Assembly: GCA_947632105.1 (NCBI GenBank)
Contig: CANROD010000002.1
Location: 1-64,000 of the forward strand
Reading direction: 5' to 3'
Origin: an uncultured Oligella sp.
GTDB lineage: Bacteria; Pseudomonadota; Gammaproteobacteria; Burkholderiales; Burkholderiaceae_B
DNA: 64,000 nt
Part shown: positions 35,301-43,252 of the stretch, piece by piece
Layout of the letters: each line of letters opens with the position of its first letter
Numbering within the stretch: position 1 is the first letter of the stretch
The notes under the pieces: generated by a model
Database searches by the model: none
Told to the model about the DNA's origin: nothing
Seen by the model: only the letters and a program-made list of their open reading frames with translations
Program-made: the position numbers and the translations under genes

Positions 35301-36071
35301 GTGGAAGTTGTATTAAGCTTTGCCTTGTTTGTGGCTTTAGGCGCTATTATTGGCTTTGTTGGTGCTTTAGTAGGCATTGGCGGTGGCATTGTTGCGATTC
35401 CTATGTTGGCTATTGTCTTTGATATGCCACAGCAACTAGCTCAAGGTACGGGGATGGTGATGATTGTTGCCAATGTTTTTCTTGCCGTGTATGGCTACAA
35501 TAAAAACAATAAAATTGACTTTAAGGGCGTAAGTCTTGCAATTATTGTCAATGTGGTTGTGACTAATTTTTCATCGCTGTTAGCGCAAGGGGTTGATCCT
35601 CTGCTGTTGAGACGTCTCTTTGCTATCCTGCTTTTTATTCTCTCATTATTGTATTTTTGGCAAACTCGTCCGCGCAAAAATATTGATATGACTAAGGTAT
35701 CGCCGGAGCCGAAAAAAATGAGTCAAGTTGGCTTTTTGGGACTGGGTGTTGCAGCAGGTTTGGTAGGTGGTTTTTTTGGTGTGGGTGGTTCTTTGGTGGC
35801 AGTGCCTATCCTGACGATGATTTACGGATATAGACAGGTTGTGGCTCAGGGTATTGGTTTAGCCTTAGTTTTACCCGGTGTAAGCATGGCTTTAATTACC
35901 TATAGTTGGCATGGAAATACGGACTGGACTGTAGGCATTGCCTTGGCGATTGGTGGTGTTATGCTAGTTAAGCAGGGGATACAATTAGCTGTGCGCTTAT
36001 CCGAGATCTTTTTAAAAAGACTGTTTGCGGTAGTGCTACTGTTGACCGTTGTGCTCATGCTTTTCAAGTAG
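35301..36071 (+). CDS. TauE/SafE family sulfite/sulfur-compound permease
   Basis: Inner-membrane protein, 256 aa, with eight or so hydrophobic segments in two similar halves. Each half carries the Gly-rich motif of the family (GALVGIGGGIVAIPML and GGFFGVGGSLVAVPIL). Starts with GTG 4 bases after radA. Members export sulfite, sulfoacetate or similar anions or import C2 acids; the substrate here is unknown and no sulfur-metabolism gene is adjacent. Confidence 0.87.
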   Translation: MEVVLSFALFVALGAIIGFVGALVGIGGGIVAIPMLAIVFDMPQQLAQGTGMVMIVANVFLAVYGYNKNNKIDFKGVSLAIIVNVVVTNFSSLLAQGVDPLLLRRLFAILLFILSLLYFWQTRPRKNIDMTKVSPEPKKMSQVGFLGLGVAAGLVGGFFGVGGSLVAVPILTMIYGYRQVVAQGIGLALVLPGVSMALITYSWHGNTDWTVGIALAIGGVMLVKQGIQLAVRLSEIFLKRLFAVVLLLTVVLMLFK

Positions 36072-36127
36072 CAACCAAATCATATTAATATTTTACGGCC
36101 TTAAAGACTTTATCGGAACGACTGTTT

Positions 36128-36886
36128 ATGGATACTAAAGCTACTTTCCAAGGGGATGATTGGGGCGTTCAACTTCATACTGATTGGCAAGAGGCTCTCC
36201 TTAAAAGTGGGGTAGAGCTTAAGGATGCCCTTAGCCCAGCACTTTTCACGGCTGAGTATTATCAGTCGCAAGCACAAAGAGTTAGTGCGGGCGGACGTAA
36301 TGCTGCTTGGTATATTCCTACCCCAATCGGTTCTGCTGTATTAAGACAGTACCGACGTGGGGGGGTAGTTGGTCGATTTAATCAATCTAAGTATATTTTT
36401 AGTAGTCCTCAGAAAACACGCTCTTTCCAAGAGTTTGCCATTATTAATTACTTATATAATGCTGGACTAACAGTACCTAAAGCACTTGCTGCTTATTATC
36501 ACAAAAAAGGGCTATTTTGTGAGATGGCATTAATTACCAGTCTGATAGAAGATACTATACCGCTAGCTGTGATTTGTCAGCAATTTATAAATAAGGAAAT
36601 TAGCAAGGAGCAAGCGGTAAGCTATGCCCATGTCACCGCACAAAAAATAAGACAAATGCACGATTTAGACGTGTGGCATGCGGATTTAAATGCGTACAAT
36701 ATTCTCTGTGCTCAGGCTACGTCGGATGCCTATTTGATTGATTTTGATAAAGCGCAAAAGATAAAGTTAAGCGATAGTCAAAGACAGCAAAATTTAGCTC
36801 GTCTGCAACGCTCACTATTAAAGGTCTGTGGTGAGCAAAGTATTGTATTTATGGAACAATTGTCACAATTTTATTATAAAATCTGA
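36128..36886 (+). CDS. kdkA: 3-deoxy-D-manno-octulosonic acid (Kdo) kinase
   Basis: ATP-dependent kinase adding phosphate to the Kdo residue of the LPS inner core, at the cytoplasmic face; 252 aa. Eukaryotic-like kinase features are visible: RRGGVVGRFNQSKYIF (nucleotide loop), HVTAQKIRQMHDLDVWHADLNAYNILC (catalytic HxDLNxxN) and AYLIDFDKAQ (metal-binding D). This matches PF06293/KdkA. Other LPS genes are not nearby. A strongly AT-rich gap separates it from potF. Confidence 0.88.
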   Translation: MDTKATFQGDDWGVQLHTDWQEALLKSGVELKDALSPALFTAEYYQSQAQRVSAGGRNAAWYIPTPIGSAVLRQYRRGGVVGRFNQSKYIFSSPQKTRSFQEFAIINYLYNAGLTVPKALAAYYHKKGLFCEMALITSLIEDTIPLAVICQQFINKEISKEQAVSYAHVTAQKIRQMHDLDVWHADLNAYNILCAQATSDAYLIDFDKAQKIKLSDSQRQQNLARLQRSLLKVCGEQSIVFMEQLSQFYYKI

Positions 36887-36963
36887 CAAAGTTGACCATT
36901 TTTTTTATATTTATCTATATTATTAGTTTTTTGTTTTAGTTTTTGTATTAGGGGATTGTTCTG

Positions 36964-38061
36964 ATGAAATTGAAGTCTATTGCTCTCTCTTTAATGGCAT
37001 ATGCACTTGTTGCAGGTGTTGCTACAGCCGAAGATAGTAGTGTGGTGAATGTCTATAATTGGGCAGAGTACACGGCTCCCGATACGATTCCTGGTTTTGA
37101 GCGTGAGACGGGTATTAAAGTTCGTTATGACACCTATGATACAAATGATATTCTCCAAGCCAAGCTATTAACTGGTAACTCGGGCTATGATGTTGTCGTT
37201 CCTGCAACTCATTATGCTGCACGTCAAATTGAAGCTGGTCTATTGCAAAAGCTCGATAAATCTCAAATCCCTAATTGGGAACATTTAGACTCTGAGATTA
37301 TGGCTGTTGTTGCTCAGGTTGACCCAAATAATGAGTACTTAATTCCTTGGGGATATGGTACTAACGGCCTTGGTTATAACCTCACTAAGGTTAAAGAGAT
37401 CATGGGCGAGGACTATGATTTCAGTGATTGGTCTAACTTGTTTGATCCCGCTAAGGTTGAAAAGTTACGTAGTTGTGGAGTGTCCATTTTAGATGAAGCT
37501 GCCCAAGTTTTCCCTGCCGTGCTGCATTATTTAGGCAAGGATCCAAATAGCTCCGACGAGGCTGATTATCGTGAAGCGATTGAGGTACTTAAAAGCATTC
37601 GACCCTATGTTCGTCAGTTTAGTTCTTCAGGTTATATTGATGAGTTAGCTTCTGGAGATTTATGCTTTGTCTATGGTTTTAGTGGTGATGTGATGATTGC
37701 AGCAGATCGCGCCAAAGAGGCTAATCGCGAGTTTGAAGTTGTTTACGTTACGCCGAATGACGGTGCGCCAGTTTGGTTTGATACAATGGCGGTTCCTAAA
37801 GATGCGCCTAACTTCGATAATGCAATGAAGTTTATTAACTACATTGAGACACCGGAAGTACATGCAGCTATTACCAATGAAATGTTTTTTACTAACGCCA
37901 ACAAATCGGCACGTAAGCATGTTTTACCAGAGCTTGCAGCAAATGAAGAGTTGTATCCTAGTCCAGAAAAAGCTAAGACTTTGTTTGTAATTAAGCCACA
38001 ACCGATGAAAATTCTTCGATTGCAAACTCGTTTATGGGCAGAGTTAAAAGCAGGTCGTTAG
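36964..38061 (+). CDS. potF: Polyamine (putrescine/spermidine) ABC transporter substrate-binding protein
   Basis: Periplasmic polyamine receptor, 365 aa. The signal peptide (1-22) ends AGVATA-EDS. VVNVYNWAEYTAPDTIPGFERETGI is the classic PotD/PotF start, followed by YDVVVPATHYAARQIEAGLLQKLDKSQIPNW and a late ITNEMFFTNANKSA. It is the first gene of potFGHI. A strong hairpin without a U-tail lies between it and potG, which likely gives more receptor than ATPase/permease. Confidence 0.93.
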   Translation: MKLKSIALSLMAYALVAGVATAEDSSVVNVYNWAEYTAPDTIPGFERETGIKVRYDTYDTNDILQAKLLTGNSGYDVVVPATHYAARQIEAGLLQKLDKSQIPNWEHLDSEIMAVVAQVDPNNEYLIPWGYGTNGLGYNLTKVKEIMGEDYDFSDWSNLFDPAKVEKLRSCGVSILDEAAQVFPAVLHYLGKDPNSSDEADYREAIEVLKSIRPYVRQFSSSGYIDELASGDLCFVYGFSGDVMIAADRAKEANREFEVVYVTPNDGAPVWFDTMAVPKDAPNFDNAMKFINYIETPEVHAAITNEMFFTNANKSARKHVLPELAANEELYPSPEKAKTLFVIKPQPMKILRLQTRLWAELKAGR

Positions 38062-38096
38062 TTACTAGACATTAACTAGCTAGTTTTAGTTTATAA

Positions 38097-38140
38097 AATG
38101 GCCCGTATCGATTGAGTTTTTGCTTAGTCTACGGGCCATT
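38097..38140 (+). promoter_or_regulatory. Intercistronic hairpin between potF and potG
   Basis: An 11-bp perfect GC-rich stem (AATGGCCCGTA / TACGGGCCATT) is followed by TATCAATTTATC rather than a T-run. It is more likely an mRNA 3'-end stabiliser or partial attenuator than a full terminator, because the transporter genes continue 24 bases later. A 12-base perfect palindrome (AACTAGCTAGTT, 38074-38085) lies just upstream. Confidence 0.6.
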
Positions 38141-38163
38141 TATCAATTTATCAAATAGGGATC

Positions 38164-39294
38164 GTGAGCGAAATGACAGAAGGGCGTATAGCAACACATG
38201 CTACAACTGATGATGAGTTTTTAAAACTTGTCGATTTAAAAAAAATTTTTGGTGACGTAGTTGCAGTTAAAGGTGTTGACCTGACGGTTAAGCGTAATGA
38301 GATATTTGCTCTATTAGGGAGTTCGGGCTGTGGTAAGTCGACGTTATTACGTATGTTGGCAGGTTTTGAAAGGCCTACTTCTGGACAAATCTTTCTTGAC
38401 GGTGAGGATATTGCTAATGTGCCACCTTATAAGCGTCCGGTAAATATGATGTTTCAATCCTATGCGTTATTCCCGCACATGACGGTGGAGGCTAATGTAG
38501 CCTTTGGATTAAAGCAGGAAGGTGTGGATAAGCAGGAAATACAGCAGCGAGTCTTTGATGCTTTAGATTTGGTCCAGATGGCAGGTTATGCGCGTCGCAA
38601 ACCTTCACAATTATCGGGTGGTCAGCAGCAACGTGTTGCCTTAGCGCGTAGCTTAGTTAAGCGTCCTAAGCTATTGCTATTGGATGAACCGATGTCAGCT
38701 TTAGATAAGCAAATTCGTCAAAAAACACAAATTGAGCTGAGTAAAATTATTGAACAGGTTGGTGTAACTTGTATTATGGTGACTCATGATCAGGAAGAGG
38801 CGATGACGATGGCTAACCGTTTAGCAGTGATGACGGCTGGTGAAATTATTCAACACGGTACACCCGAAGAGGTTTATAACTTTCCTAATTCGCAATTTGT
38901 TGCCAGTTTTATTGGTAATACTAATATCTTTAAAGGTCGTATTGTTGTAGACGAACCCGATCACGTATTAATTGAGTCAGAGGATTTAGAGGATCCACTT
39001 TACGTCAATCACGGGGTGAATGAACCGTTAGGTATGGAGGTTTATGTGTCAGTGCGTCCTGAGCAAATTCGCATATTACTAGAAAAGCCAGACGATTCGG
39101 TCAATGTAGCCCATGGTGTAGTTACGCACGTCGCTTGGATGGGTAGCTATATGCTGTATCAAATTGAATTGGAGTCGGGCAAGGTAGTGGATGTTAGTAT
39201 GTCTGCACTCACTGAGTTAGAAGATAATCCGAGTATTGATGACGAGGTTTACATCACTTGGGCAGCAGATAGCGGAACGGTATTACCATCATGA
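38164..39294 (+). CDS. potG: Polyamine ABC transporter ATP-binding protein
   Basis: ATPase of the polyamine importer, 376 aa. Walker A GSSGCGKSTLLRMLAG, signature QLSGGQQQRVALARSL, Walker B LLLLDEPMSALD, switch IMVTHDQEEAM and a C-terminal TOBE domain (VSVRPEQIRIL). The start may be GTG 38164 (AGGG just upstream) or ATG 38173. Its stop overlaps the potH start (ATGA). Confidence 0.94.
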   Translation: MSEMTEGRIATHATTDDEFLKLVDLKKIFGDVVAVKGVDLTVKRNEIFALLGSSGCGKSTLLRMLAGFERPTSGQIFLDGEDIANVPPYKRPVNMMFQSYALFPHMTVEANVAFGLKQEGVDKQEIQQRVFDALDLVQMAGYARRKPSQLSGGQQQRVALARSLVKRPKLLLLDEPMSALDKQIRQKTQIELSKIIEQVGVTCIMVTHDQEEAMTMANRLAVMTAGEIIQHGTPEEVYNFPNSQFVASFIGNTNIFKGRIVVDEPDHVLIESEDLEDPLYVNHGVNEPLGMEVYVSVRPEQIRILLEKPDDSVNVAHGVVTHVAWMGSYMLYQIELESGKVVDVSMSALTELEDNPSIDDEVYITWAADSGTVLPS

Positions 39295-40202
39295 CGAAAT
39301 CTACTAACTTACTTTCTCGTTTATTGAATCGTGAGTATTTAAGTATTGTACCTCCCTATGCGTGGTTAGTTTTAACACTTTTAGTACCTTTTCTAATTGT
39401 TTTAAAAATTAGTTTCGCTGAGTCAATTTTTGGACAACCTCCGTATTCTCAACTTTTGGAATACAAAGATGGTGTATTAAGAATAGCTTTATATTTAGAG
39501 AGCTATATTTCCTTATTTACTGATTCACTTTTTGTGGATGCCTATTTACGATCAATCAAGATGGCGGCTATCTCAACGTTATTTTGTATTTTGATTGGTT
39601 ATCCGATGGCGTATTTTATTGCACAGTCCAACCCTAAAGTACGAAATTTGTTGTTACTAGGTGTGATTTTGCCTCTTTGGACGTCACTTCTTTTACGCGT
39701 TTATGCGTGGGCGGGTATCTTGCGTAATGAGGGACTTTTAAATAACTTTTTAATGTGGACAGGACTTATTAGTGAGCCTATTGAACTCTACAGAACGGAT
39801 GTTGCAGTGTATATAGGTTTGATTTACACTTATTTGCCATTTTTTATCTTGCCTCTTTATACCAATCTATTAAAGCATGATCAGCGTCTCTTGGATGCTG
39901 CTTATGATCTTGGCGCAAAGCCATTCAAAGCATTTTTAACCATTACATTGCCATTGTCTGCTTCTGGGGTTATCGCCGGAGCGATGTTAGTATTTATTCC
40001 TACAGTAGGGGAGTACGTTATTCCGGAGTTGTTAGGTGGTACAAATACATATATGATTGGTCGTGTAATGTGGGATCAATACTTTACTAACTCAAACTGG
40101 CCGATGGCTGCTGCAATTGCGGTGGTAATGCTGATGATTTTATTAATTCCACTGGTATTGTTCCAAATTAACCAAGCGAAGCAATTTAAGGAGCAAGACT
40201 AA
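39291..40202 (+). CDS. potH: Polyamine ABC transporter permease PotH
   Basis: Inner-membrane permease, 303 aa with about six helices. The EAA coupling loop is AAYDLGAKPFKAFLTITLPLSASGVIAGAML. The N-terminus (YAWLVLTLLVPFLIVLKISFAE) and FIPTVGEYVIPELLGG are typical of PotB/PotH. Start overlaps potG (ATGA) and stop overlaps potI (TAATG), so translation is coupled. Confidence 0.93.
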   Translation: MTKSTNLLSRLLNREYLSIVPPYAWLVLTLLVPFLIVLKISFAESIFGQPPYSQLLEYKDGVLRIALYLESYISLFTDSLFVDAYLRSIKMAAISTLFCILIGYPMAYFIAQSNPKVRNLLLLGVILPLWTSLLLRVYAWAGILRNEGLLNNFLMWTGLISEPIELYRTDVAVYIGLIYTYLPFFILPLYTNLLKHDQRLLDAAYDLGAKPFKAFLTITLPLSASGVIAGAMLVFIPTVGEYVIPELLGGTNTYMIGRVMWDQYFTNSNWPMAAAIAVVMLMILLIPLVLFQINQAKQFKEQD

Positions 40203-40996
40203 TGAGAGTAGGAACTTGCTTTAAATATTTAGTGTTTATTTTAGGTTTCGGTTTTTTATATTTACCGATAGTTTCACTGGTTGTTTTTTCTTTTAATGAC
40301 TCAGCATTGCAATCAACTTGGACTGGTTTTTCTTTCCGTTGGTACCAAAAGTTATTTGAGGATACAAACCTTTTAAGAGCGGCATGGTTGTCGATCAAAA
40401 TTGCTGTGTTATCCGCTACGGCAGCGGTTGTTATTGGGACGTGGGCAGCTTATATTATGGTTCGTAAGGGACCATTTTTAGGGTTTTCACTCTTTATTGG
40501 TATGTTAAATGCGCCATTGGTTATTCCTGAAGTTATTTTGGGAGTGTCGGTCTTATTGATGATTATTGAGTTTAGGTCGAGTATTGGTTTTCCTGCTGAA
40601 AATGGTATTTTCACAATTTGGGTCGGCCACGTAGTACTCTGCGTGGCTTATGTAGCAATCGTTGTAGCATCTCGTATTCGTGAGCTTGACCGTTCATTAG
40701 AAGAGGCAGCTCTGGATTTAGGTGCAACGCCATTAAAGGTGTTTTTTAGTATTGTCTTGCCACTTATCGTGCCGTCAATGATCGCTGCATGGCTGCTAGC
40801 CTTTACATTATCCATGGATGATGTGGTAATTTCCTCTTTTTTAAATGGACCAGGTTATACCACCTTACCGGTTGAGGTTTTTTCACGGGTGAGATTGGGT
40901 ATTAAACCAGAGGTGAATGCATTAGCGACTATTATGATTTTCATTGTTGGCGTTTGTGTCATAATCGGCAATCGCTTACAGTTTAGAAAGAAGTGA
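40202..40996 (+). CDS. potI: Polyamine ABC transporter permease PotI
   Basis: Second permease subunit, 264 aa, about six helices. FGFLYLPIVSLVVFSFNDSA at the N-terminus, EEAALDLGATPLKVFFSIVLPLIVPSMIAAWLLAFTLSMDDVVISSFLNGPG (EAA loop plus the PotC/PotI signature) and a C-terminal helix. Last gene of potFGHI. Confidence 0.93.
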   Translation: MRVGTCFKYLVFILGFGFLYLPIVSLVVFSFNDSALQSTWTGFSFRWYQKLFEDTNLLRAAWLSIKIAVLSATAAVVIGTWAAYIMVRKGPFLGFSLFIGMLNAPLVIPEVILGVSVLLMIIEFRSSIGFPAENGIFTIWVGHVVLCVAYVAIVVASRIRELDRSLEEAALDLGATPLKVFFSIVLPLIVPSMIAAWLLAFTLSMDDVVISSFLNGPGYTTLPVEVFSRVRLGIKPEVNALATIMIFIVGVCVIIGNRLQFRKK

Positions 40997-41049
40997 GTGC
41001 TAAGTGCTTTGTCTGTTCTATCAGTAGCCTAAATTAATTAAGGTGTATT

Positions 41050-41397
41050 ATGTCTTTTACAATATTCGGTTTAAAGCGCTGTAGTACTTGCGTTAAAGCT
41101 AAAAAGTTTCTAGAAACTCAGGGTTATCAGGTTGAGATGGTTGATGTTCGTGAGCAGGTGCCAAGCACTGAGCAATTAAGTCAATGGGCAGATGCTTTGG
41201 GCTGGGATAAGTTAATTAACAAAGCATCTCAAACATGGCGTCAGTTAGACGAGGCGTCAAAAGATCTTGATTCTGATGAGGAGCGCATCACTTTGATTCA
41301 AGCGAATCCTAGTGTGATGAAACGACCATTGCTTGTCTATCCTGAGGGGTTTAAACTGGGTTTTTCAGAAAAACTGTATCAGGAGTTTGTGGTATGA
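41050..41397 (+). CDS. ArsC/Spx/MgsR family protein (YffB-like)
   Basis: Thioredoxin-fold protein of the arsenate-reductase-related group, 115 aa. The N-terminal FGLKRCSTCVKAKKFLE carries a CxxC; IQANPSVMKRPLLVYPEGFKLGF carries the conserved Pro and Arg. True arsenate reductases use a single Cys with CX5R; this one looks like YffB, a glutathione-dependent thiol reductase of unknown substrate. Its stop overlaps the rpiA start (ATGA). Confidence 0.87.
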   Translation: MSFTIFGLKRCSTCVKAKKFLETQGYQVEMVDVREQVPSTEQLSQWADALGWDKLINKASQTWRQLDEASKDLDSDEERITLIQANPSVMKRPLLVYPEGFKLGFSEKLYQEFVV

Positions 41398-42074
41398 CGT
41401 TAGATCAAAATCAGCTTAAACAGCAAGTAGCTGTTGCAGCAGTAGAGTATATCAGTGGGTTTTTTACTCCTGATGTGGTGATTGGTGTTGGCACTGGTTC
41501 GACAGCAGATTTATTTATTGATGCCTTAGCTGAGTACAAGGATCGATTCAAAGGTGCCGTTGCGAGTTCTGAGCGTAGTGCTGCACGTTTAGCTAGCCAT
41601 GGGATTGAGGTGTTTGATCTTAATGATATTGATACAATGCCAGTATATGTCGATGGTGCAGATGAGGTTAACCCTAAACTGCAAATGATCAAGGGTGGGG
41701 GCGGTGCATTAACTCGCGAGAAAATTGTTGCTTCAGTGGCGGAGCGATTTGTATGCATTATCGATGACTCAAAGTGGGTTGAGTTTTTAGGCAATTTTAA
41801 AATTCCAGTAGAAGTAATTAGCATTGCTTTAAATGCTGTTTCTCATCAGCTTAAGGCACTAGGTGCTAGGGAAGTAGTAGAGCGTACTGGTTTTTTGACG
41901 GATAATGGGCATCCTATTTTAGATGTTGCAGGCTTTCAATTAAAAGATGCAGTTAGTTTAGAGCAACAAATTAATCATATTCCTGGTGTCGTTACTTGTG
42001 GAATTTTTGCGCTTGCACCCGCTAGCGTTGTATTAATAGCTAGTCAAGAGGGTGTTAAGTCAATAACAGCCTAA
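41394..42074 (+). CDS. rpiA: Ribose-5-phosphate isomerase A
   Basis: Interconverts ribose 5-phosphate and ribulose 5-phosphate in the pentose phosphate pathway; 226 aa. Motifs VIGVGTGSTADLFIDAL (phosphate loop), VDGADEVNPKLQMIKGGGGALTREKI (catalytic D/E/K) and CIIDDSKWVEFLG match the family. Starts inside the stop of the ArsC-like gene. Confidence 0.96.
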   Translation: MTLDQNQLKQQVAVAAVEYISGFFTPDVVIGVGTGSTADLFIDALAEYKDRFKGAVASSERSAARLASHGIEVFDLNDIDTMPVYVDGADEVNPKLQMIKGGGGALTREKIVASVAERFVCIIDDSKWVEFLGNFKIPVEVISIALNAVSHQLKALGAREVVERTGFLTDNGHPILDVAGFQLKDAVSLEQQINHIPGVVTCGIFALAPASVVLIASQEGVKSITA

Positions 42075-42134
42075 TGTCATTGAGTAGTAATAAATACCTT
42101 TTACAATTAAATAATTTTCATTATGGAGTGTCAG

Positions 42135-42899
42135 ATGTTTGAAGAACATACAAGTAGCCGTTATGGTGAATCACTAGAGGAAATTCGCTCCCAATTTCTA
42201 CGTATGGGTGGTTTAGTTGAGTCTATGATTATTGACTCAGTTGAGTCACTCAATACTGGTGACATCGATTTAGTTGAACGAGTTGAAGCTTATGAGCTTG
42301 AAGTCAATAGACTAGAGGTTGAGATCGACTCCCTAATTACACAGGTTATTGCTCGTCAGCAACCAGCTGCGATCGATTTGCGTCTGCTTCTGTCTGTAAC
42401 AAAAATGATTACTGATTTAGAACGATGTGGTGATGAGTCCGAAAAAATTGCTCGAACCGCACGACGACTCCATGAACAAGACGTACGTTTTGAGCCAATT
42501 GTAGATTTAAGCTACATGGGCAACCTAGTAGCTACAAATTTACGTGACGTACTTGATGCATTTGCTCGCTTTGACCCAGTGGCTGCAGCTAAAGTTGTTC
42601 GCGCTGATAAAAAGGTTAATAAGGCATGGCGTAGCATTTTACGTGAAACAAGCAGTTTTGTGATCGAAGATCCCCGTACTCTCAGCTATACAATGGAAGC
42701 GATATTTATGGCACGAGCCTTAGAACGTATCGGTGACCATGCTTCTAATCTGGCAGAGCGTGTTATTTATACTGTTCAGGGCGAGGATGTGCGGCATACT
42801 GGTAATAAGAATATTTTAAAAGTTGCTAGTAGAGGTAGCATCTATGACCAAGTTGAAGACGAGGGTGAGTCCGAAGATTCAGATGAGTCTAAAGATTAG
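42135..42899 (+). CDS. phoU: Phosphate signalling protein PhoU
   Basis: Negative regulator of PhoR/PhoB and the Pst transporter, acting at the inner membrane; 254 aa. Two PhoU repeats: a first with RMGGLVESMIIDSVESL and VTKMITDLERCGDESEKIARTARR, a second with YTMEAIFMARALERIGDHASNLAERVIY; E/D-xxx-D metal-binding motifs are present in each. ATG 42135 is preferred to the track's 42123 because GGAG lies 7 bases before it. No pst or phoBR genes are adjacent. The tail is acidic (EDEGESEDSDES). Confidence 0.93.
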   Translation: MFEEHTSSRYGESLEEIRSQFLRMGGLVESMIIDSVESLNTGDIDLVERVEAYELEVNRLEVEIDSLITQVIARQQPAAIDLRLLLSVTKMITDLERCGDESEKIARTARRLHEQDVRFEPIVDLSYMGNLVATNLRDVLDAFARFDPVAAAKVVRADKKVNKAWRSILRETSSFVIEDPRTLSYTMEAIFMARALERIGDHASNLAERVIYTVQGEDVRHTGNKNILKVASRGSIYDQVEDEGESEDSDESKD

Positions 42900-42942
42900 T
42901 AATGAGTTATAGTTAATCTATTGCTTACGCTTTCAAGAAGAG

Positions 42943-42977
42943 AAGCCCGCATATTGTTTCATATGCGGGCTTTATTG
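42943..42977. terminator. Rho-independent terminator between phoU and fds operon
   Basis: A 12-bp perfect stem (AAGCCCGCATAT / ATATGCGGGCTT) with a 6-base loop and TATTGTTA tail on the plus strand. It lies between convergent transcription units, so it may work for both. Confidence 0.8.
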
Positions 42978-42994
42978 TTAGTTATTAAGAAAAA

Positions 42995-43234
42995 CTACGA
43001 GAGGTTTTTTAGCATATAGTGATAGGCTTTTAGAGAGAAGTCTGACATTTCACCTTCGCTGCTTTTGCCATCTGTATGATTTTCTAAATAAGTTTTTACT
43101 TCATCGCGCATTCTTGGGTCCCAAAAAGATCGAATATGCTTAGCCATATTTTCTATTGCTTTTGCTGTGTCAGGCATAGTTTGATAAAAAGCAGCAATAT
43201 CATTAAGCATTTTGATTAGAGAGTGCATGTCCAT
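42995..43234 (-). CDS. fdsD: Formate dehydrogenase subunit delta
   Basis: 79 aa, small helical subunit needed for maturation of the FdsABG formate dehydrogenase in relatives. Motifs: LIKMLNDIAAFYQTMPDTAKAIENMAKHIRSFWDPRMRDEV is the full-family hallmark. The ATG at 43234 with AAAGGA is preferred to the GTG one codon earlier. It follows fdsA by 18 bases; fdsC, which often lies between them, is absent. Confidence 0.88.
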   Translation of the reverse strand: MDMHSLIKMLNDIAAFYQTMPDTAKAIENMAKHIRSFWDPRMRDEVKTYLENHTDGKSSEGEMSDFSLKAYHYMLKNLS

Positions 43235-43252
43235 CACATAGTCCTTTAATTG

